Assembly: GCF_030817415.1 (NCBI RefSeq)
Contig: NZ_JAUSZI010000002.1
Location: forward strand, 6,200,001 to 6,264,000
Direction of reading: 5' to 3'
DNA: 64,000 bases
From: Streptomyces umbrinus
Lineage (GTDB): Bacteria; Actinomycetota; Actinomycetes; Streptomycetales; Streptomycetaceae
This document shows positions 59,793 through 64,000 of this stretch, one piece after another (the first letter of the stretch is position 1; every line of letters begins with the position of its first letter). The notes under the pieces are model-generated. The model ran no database searches and was not told the DNA's origin. It worked only from the letters and a program-made list of their open reading frames with translations. A program made the position numbers and the translations under genes.

Positions 59793-61199
59793 ATGCCCGA
59801 ATTACCGTCCAAGACCGCTCCCGTGACCGCCGGTCCAAGACCGGCCGCGTCCCCACCGTCGACGGCGAAGACCACCGAGACGTCCGCCGGGAAGACCGAA
59901 GCTCCGCGCGTCGCCGTCGCCAGCCTGGTCGGGACCACGATCGAGTACTACGACTTCGCGGTGTACGGCACCGCGAGCGCACTCGTCCTCGGCCCCGCCT
60001 TCTTCCCCTCGGGCAACCCCACCGTCTCCTCGCTGGCCGCGTTCCTCACGTTCGCCGCGGCCTTCCTCTCCCGCCCCCTGGGCGTCGTCCTGTTCGGCAC
60101 GATCGGTGACAGGCTGGGCCGCCGGCGGGCCCTGGTCGCCTCGCTCCTGCTGATGGGCGTGGCCACGGTCGGCGTCGGCCTGCTGCCCACGTACGAGACC
60201 GCCGGACTCCTTGCCCCCGTACTGCTGGTGACGCTCCGTCTGCTCCAGGGCATCAGCATGGGCGGCGAGTGGGGCGGGGCGGTGCTGCTCGCCGCGGAAC
60301 ACGCGCGGCCGGGCCGCCGCGCACTGTACGCGTCCATCCCGCAGGCCGGCCCCTCCCTCGGTTTCCTGCTGTCCACCGCGGTCATCCTGCCCATCCTGAA
60401 CATCGTGGGCCGGGACGGCTTCGTCGACTGGGCCTGGCGCATCCCGTTCCTGCTCAGCACCGTGCTCGTCGTGATCGGCCTGTGGGTACGTACGACGGTC
60501 TCGGAGTCGCCGGTGTTCAACACGACGGCGGACCGTACGACGCAGCCGCTGGCGAAGGCGTCGGAAGTGACGTCGGAGTCGGCATCCCGTTTCCCGCTGG
60601 TCACGCTGCTCAAGCGGTACCCCGGCCGGGTGCTGCTCGGCACGGGCGCGGCGATCGGCGGCTCGGCCGTCTACTACCTGACGATCGTCTACAGCATCTC
60701 GTACGGGCCGAAGGAACTCGGCATCCCCCAGAACACGATGCTGACGGCCGCCAGTATCGGCGCGGCGGCCGGAATCGCCATCACCCTCCCGGTCGCCAGG
60801 CTGTCCGACCGGATCGGCCGGCGCCCGGTGATGCTGACCGGAGCCGTCGGCTGCGTGGTGTGGGCGGTACCCATGTACGCCTCCCTCGGTTCGCGCAACG
60901 GGCTGGTGATCACCGGCGCCTACACGGTCGGCCTGATGTTCCTGGCGCTGATGTTCTCCCCGGTGGCGGCCTTCCTCCCGGAGCTGTTCCCCGCCCGGCT
61001 GCGCTACACCGGCGCCTCCGCGGCCTTCATCCTCGCCAACACCCTCGGCGGCGGCTTCGCCCCACTCGTCGCCACCTGGCTGAACAGCCACTGGGAATCA
61101 CCACTGGTCCTCGGCTTCTACACCGGCACCCTCTGCCTGCTGAGCCTCCTGTGCCTACTGGCCCTCCCGGAGACCCGCGATCAGGAGTTCGACATCTGA
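59793..61199 (+). CDS. MHS-family MFS transporter (shikimate/proline permease-like)
   Basis: 468 aa, 12 helices. Metabolite:H+ symporter signatures: SLVGTTIEYYDFAVYGTASALVLGPAFFP in helix 1, FGTIGDRLGRRRALVASLL in loop 2-3, LRLLQGISMGGEWGGAVLLAAEHARPGRR, and PVARLSDRIGRRPVM. These usually import organic acids such as shikimate, alpha-ketoglutarate or proline. Divergent from the aromatic-acid operon, it may move an aromatic precursor or product. A 45-residue Pro/Thr/Ala-rich N-terminal extension is present. Confidence 0.9.
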   Translation: MPELPSKTAPVTAGPRPAASPPSTAKTTETSAGKTEAPRVAVASLVGTTIEYYDFAVYGTASALVLGPAFFPSGNPTVSSLAAFLTFAAAFLSRPLGVVLFGTIGDRLGRRRALVASLLLMGVATVGVGLLPTYETAGLLAPVLLVTLRLLQGISMGGEWGGAVLLAAEHARPGRRALYASIPQAGPSLGFLLSTAVILPILNIVGRDGFVDWAWRIPFLLSTVLVVIGLWVRTTVSESPVFNTTADRTTQPLAKASEVTSESASRFPLVTLLKRYPGRVLLGTGAAIGGSAVYYLTIVYSISYGPKELGIPQNTMLTAASIGAAAGIAITLPVARLSDRIGRRPVMLTGAVGCVVWAVPMYASLGSRNGLVITGAYTVGLMFLALMFSPVAAFLPELFPARLRYTGASAAFILANTLGGGFAPLVATWLNSHWESPLVLGFYTGTLCLLSLLCLLALPETRDQEFDI

Positions 61200-61218
61200 C
61201 GGGGCTCCGATCAGGGGA

Positions 61219-61255
61219 ACGGACCGGTGGGATCCAGGACGGCTCACCGGTCCGT
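61219..61255. terminator. Bidirectional hairpin terminator
   Basis: ACGGACCGGT (61219-61228) and ACCGGTCCGT (61246-61255) are perfect complements around a 17-base loop, between the convergent transporter and S41 peptidase genes. Confidence 0.75.
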
Positions 61256-61260
61256 CACGC

Positions 61261-62652
61261 CTACCCGTCCCGGCGGCGCAGCAGTTCCCGTGCCTTTGCC
61301 AGTGCGCTGTCGCGGCCCTGCTCGAACTCCTCCTCGGTGAAGACCGGGGTGCGGTGGTGCGGTGGGATGCCGGGCCCGTCGAAGGTGGTGCCGTCGGCCG
61401 TACGGAACTCCTCGTTGGGCAGGGCGAAGCTCCAGCCGTTCGGCAGGGTGCGGTCCATGGTGTCGGAGAAGACGCCCTGGGTGTTCTGCCCGATCCGCAC
61501 GGGCTCCGGGCCGCGGGCCATCAGCGCCTGGGTGAAGGTCTCGGCCGCGCTGACCGCCAGCGGGCCGGTGAGGACCGCGACCGGTCCGGTGAAGCGGGGC
61601 CCGTGGTGCGGCCGTACCGTGATCGGCTGCCCGGGCGGGAACCGGGTCGGGTCCCGGGGGTCGTTGCGGGCGTACTTGGTGTACGCGATGTACGGACGGT
61701 CCGTCAGCCGGGAGATGACGCGCAGCGCCAGCGGGTCGGCTCCGCCGCCGTTCAGCCGCACGTCCAGGATCAGCCCGGCCAGCTTCTTCCACGGAATCCT
61801 GTCCAGGGCCGTGTCCAGTTCCGCCTCCCACTTCGCGTACGACTCCTCGTCGGTGTAGCCCACGAAGCGGGTGATGCGCAGATAGCCGGTGCCCTCCGGG
61901 AGGCGGGCGAACGACAGCGCTCCGCCCGCGTAGTGCCGCAGCGGCACCCCGACCGCCTTCGCGACCGCCGTGTCGATCCGGGCGAGGTCCTCGGGGCCGT
62001 GCGGCGGTGTGTCGGGGCGCAGGCCCCCGAACTCCCGGTCCTTCCCGTCCGACAGCGAGGTGTGCGCGTCGTGCAGGGGCTCGATCATCTCCCGCAGGAC
62101 GGCGAAGAGTTCGTCGTCGGTCGTGTCCTTGCCGACGCGGGACCGGTAGCGGTCGCGGACGACCTGCCAGTCGACGTGCTTGGCGGCGAAGAACGGGTAG
62201 TTCTCGGCGTAGGTCCGCCAGAAGACGTCGAAGACCGCACGCGGATCGTCGGCGGGCTTCTTCGCGCACCGGTCGGGGAGTGCGGCGATCCGGTGCAGCG
62301 TACGGGTCCCCGCACTGGAGGCGATCCGCAGCCGCGCGGTGTCGTCGCCCCGCGGAGTGACGGTGACGTCGACGGCCCCGCCGAACACGGGGAAGCGTCG
62401 ACTGCCGTCCGGGGCAGTGCGCCCCTGCTGCTCGCCCTGCATGGTGCCCGGCAGACAGCTGACGGCGGTGGTGTCGTACGTCGTCAGACGGCGGCCGCTC
62501 ACGGCGACCGCCGTGCCGTAGCCGTCCATCCGCCAGACGCCCTCCAGCGACGGTGCGGCCCTCCCGGCGGTGGCGCTCGCGGGCGTGGCGACACCGGTCA
62601 GGGTGAGTACGGCGGACGCCGCGAGTGCGACGGTCAGGATGCGTGAGTGCAT
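61261..62652 (-). CDS. Secreted S41-family peptidase (tail-specific protease-like)
   Basis: 463 aa from ATG at 62652. Sec signal peptide residues 1-28 (ILTVALAASAVLTLTGVATPASA). The mid-section WRTYAENYPFFAAKHVDWQVVRDRYR is the tricorn/TSP N-terminal helix region; ILDVRLNGGGADPLALRVISRL and VLTGPLAVSAAETFTQALMARG hold the S41 catalytic Ser, with FALPNEEFRTADGTTFDGPGIPPH at the end. No PDZ domain was recognised. An extracellular protease of unknown target. Confidence 0.88.
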   Translation of the reverse strand: MHSRILTVALAASAVLTLTGVATPASATAGRAAPSLEGVWRMDGYGTAVAVSGRRLTTYDTTAVSCLPGTMQGEQQGRTAPDGSRRFPVFGGAVDVTVTPRGDDTARLRIASSAGTRTLHRIAALPDRCAKKPADDPRAVFDVFWRTYAENYPFFAAKHVDWQVVRDRYRSRVGKDTTDDELFAVLREMIEPLHDAHTSLSDGKDREFGGLRPDTPPHGPEDLARIDTAVAKAVGVPLRHYAGGALSFARLPEGTGYLRITRFVGYTDEESYAKWEAELDTALDRIPWKKLAGLILDVRLNGGGADPLALRVISRLTDRPYIAYTKYARNDPRDPTRFPPGQPITVRPHHGPRFTGPVAVLTGPLAVSAAETFTQALMARGPEPVRIGQNTQGVFSDTMDRTLPNGWSFALPNEEFRTADGTTFDGPGIPPHHRTPVFTEEEFEQGRDSALAKARELLRRRDG

Positions 62653-62934
62653 GGTCGGTTCCCCCTGGTCGTACGAATCGACGCTGCGCGGCCACGACGG
62701 GGGCGCGGGGGTCGCGCATACGGCCGCCCCGCCCTGCCTCGTCCTTCAGTCCCGCCGCTCGGCTGTATCCAGGATGTCGGCGGGACGCGGACCGCACGAT
62801 GGGGCTGGCCTGCGGACCGGCGGTGGGGCTGGCCCCAGCACACGGCGGGCGGCCCCGGTCGGCAGTGTCGTCGGCCCGAACGCTGCCGCATCCGGCACAG
62901 GCGCGCGCCCGGCGGGCGGTGACAGGGTTCGGGC

Positions 62935-64000
62935 ATGACCGATGTGCGGGAAGTGAGCTGCCGTCCGCCGGGAAAGCGCGTCCTGCTGTTCCTCGCCGCG
63001 CTCTCGGCGGCCGGGGCGGGCGCGGCTCTCGTGCGGGCGGCGTACCGGGGGCCGGGCGGGTGGCTGGGCGGCGGCCTGCTTCTCGGGCTGCTGGGCTTCG
63101 CCGCCCTCCACAAGGCGACCGCCCGGGTGCGCGCCGACTCGTACGGCGTGCACTCCTGGACGCTGCTGCGCCGCCGGAGCGTGAGCTGGGGTGACATCGC
63201 CGATCTGCGCGTACGCCTGAAGTACGCGAACACTCCCCGGGTCCAGGACACACGTGGCGTCAGCCTGTTGCTGCGCGACGGACGCGAGCTGCTCCTGCCG
63301 CTGCCGCGGAGCCGGTCCTACGACGACCCGGACTTCGACGCGAAGCTGAACGCGTTCCGTGCGCTGCACCGGCTCCACGGCACACCGGAGTCGGACCACG
63401 TCCCCGTCGTCTCGTACCGCACCGCCGGGCGCGGCTGGGCCGGGTCACTGGCCCTGTGCCTGCTGCTGCTCGGGGGCGCGGGCCTGGCCGCCTGGTTCGT
63501 GCCGAACGCCGCGTCGGGGGAGCGGGCGTGGCGGTCGGCCACCCCGTGCACCGCGGGGACGCCCGCCGCGGAGCGCGACGAGTGCCTGACCACCCTGACC
63601 GCCGTGATCGCAAGGACCGACGCCACCTGGTCCCGGAGCAAGAGCAGTTGGCTGTACTTCGTCGACGGCCGGCCGCTGGACCGGCTCGCGGTCTCGTCGG
63701 ACGGCGCGAGGATGTTCGAGCCCGGCGACAGCGTCGAACTCACGGTCTGGCGCGGTGAGGTGAGGGAGGTCGTCGGCGAACGTCACGTGTTCCGCCTGCA
63801 CGTCCCCGCCTCCGGAGAACTGGCCGTCGTCGCGGCCGTGTGCCTGCTGGCCGCGGGCTACCCCGGCGCCCGGGTGCTGCTCCGGCTGCGCGGGCGCCGA
63901 CTGCCCGACGACGAGGTCCTTCCGTCGGCCCTGCCGTTCGCGGGCGCGCTCGTTGGCACGGCCCTGTGGCTGCTGCCGCTCAGCTACCTCCACCCCACGA
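62935..64000 (+). CDS. Membrane protein with PH-like segment, 3' end outside window
   Basis: At least 355 aa from ATG at 62935, running off the right edge. Two helices near the start (VLLFLAALSAAGAGAALVRAAY; GGWLGGGLLLGLLGFAALH) precede a bacterial PH-like segment (SYGVHSWTLLRRRSVSWGDIADLRVRLKY...GRELLLPLPR). More helices follow at about residues 168-185, 280-298 and 325-345, with an outside domain containing two Cys (PCTAGTPAAERDECL). No precise family. Divergent from the S41 peptidase with 282 bp between them. Confidence 0.75.
   Translation, partial: MTDVREVSCRPPGKRVLLFLAALSAAGAGAALVRAAYRGPGGWLGGGLLLGLLGFAALHKATARVRADSYGVHSWTLLRRRSVSWGDIADLRVRLKYANTPRVQDTRGVSLLLRDGRELLLPLPRSRSYDDPDFDAKLNAFRALHRLHGTPESDHVPVVSYRTAGRGWAGSLALCLLLLGGAGLAAWFVPNAASGERAWRSATPCTAGTPAAERDECLTTLTAVIARTDATWSRSKSSWLYFVDGRPLDRLAVSSDGARMFEPGDSVELTVWRGEVREVVGERHVFRLHVPASGELAVVAAVCLLAAGYPGARVLLRLRGRRLPDDEVLPSALPFAGALVGTALWLLPLSYLHPT

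Overview
The window is high-GC actinobacterial DNA, almost certainly from a Streptomyces chromosome. Evidence for this is the strong third-position G/C bias, many 4-bp ATGA/GTGA gene overlaps, GTG starts, families typical of the genus (AfsR/SARP-like regulator, GAF-ANTAR, STAS, PP2C and DUF5994 genes, Pkn2-type kinases, flotillin/NfeD pair), and a rare TTA codon in the lead gene of a biosynthetic operon. No rRNA, tRNA, CRISPR array, insertion sequence or phage gene was seen.

Layout. 1-3.6 kb: two divergent sigma genes (the left one cut by the window edge), a membrane partner of the second, and a Ni/Co permease. 3.8-6.7 kb: an SnoaL-like protein, then a scar where a PP2C phosphatase and a methyltransferase have both lost their 3' ends and are joined tail to tail, then an orphan iron-siderophore-binding lipoprotein under an iron box. 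6.8-16.9 kb: hydrolase, SARP/TPR regulator, lipoprotein, a frameshifted GH15 enzyme, FkbM methyltransferase, Ser/Thr kinase, PucR-type regulator. 17-27.3 kb: NfeD/flotillin pair, K+/H+ antiporter pair, DUF4232 lipoprotein, orphan HflX N-domain, two CNNM/HlyC-like proteins, second kinase. 27.3-38.4 kb: signalling genes (two GAF-ANTAR, STAS, PAS-PP2C phosphatase, two DUF5994), two GNATs, and a secreted GH84 enzyme fused to a beta-propeller. 38.6-43.9 kb: a NarL-type two-component pair divergent from a small membrane protein, a deacetylase, and a lysyl-oxidase-like secreted protein.

The most notable region is a probable single operon on the minus strand, 59187 down to 43952. It encodes, in transcription order: the two enzymes that make 3-amino-4-hydroxybenzoate (GriI- and GriH-like), an AMP ligase, two acyl carrier proteins, a ketosynthase and a short KS-like partner, a second AMP ligase resembling CreM-type diazotases, a small protein of unknown role, a Rossmann oxidoreductase, homologues of nitrosuccinate synthase (CreE) and nitrosuccinate lyase (CreD), an MFS exporter and a ketoreductase. 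This adds up to a pathway in which an aminohydroxybenzoyl starter is extended by a small type II PKS and then diazotised with nitrite made from aspartate, possibly followed by loss of N2. The closest described logic is that of the cremeomycin, avenalumic acid and p-coumaric acid (cre, ava, cma) clusters. A divergent MHS-family transporter, an S41 peptidase and a truncated membrane protein close the window.

A ~32-bp repeat with the core GGGGCGCGGGGAACTGCGCG occurs nine times. Most copies are intergenic, but two lie in frame inside genes (the SARP-like regulator and the cluster ketosynthase).
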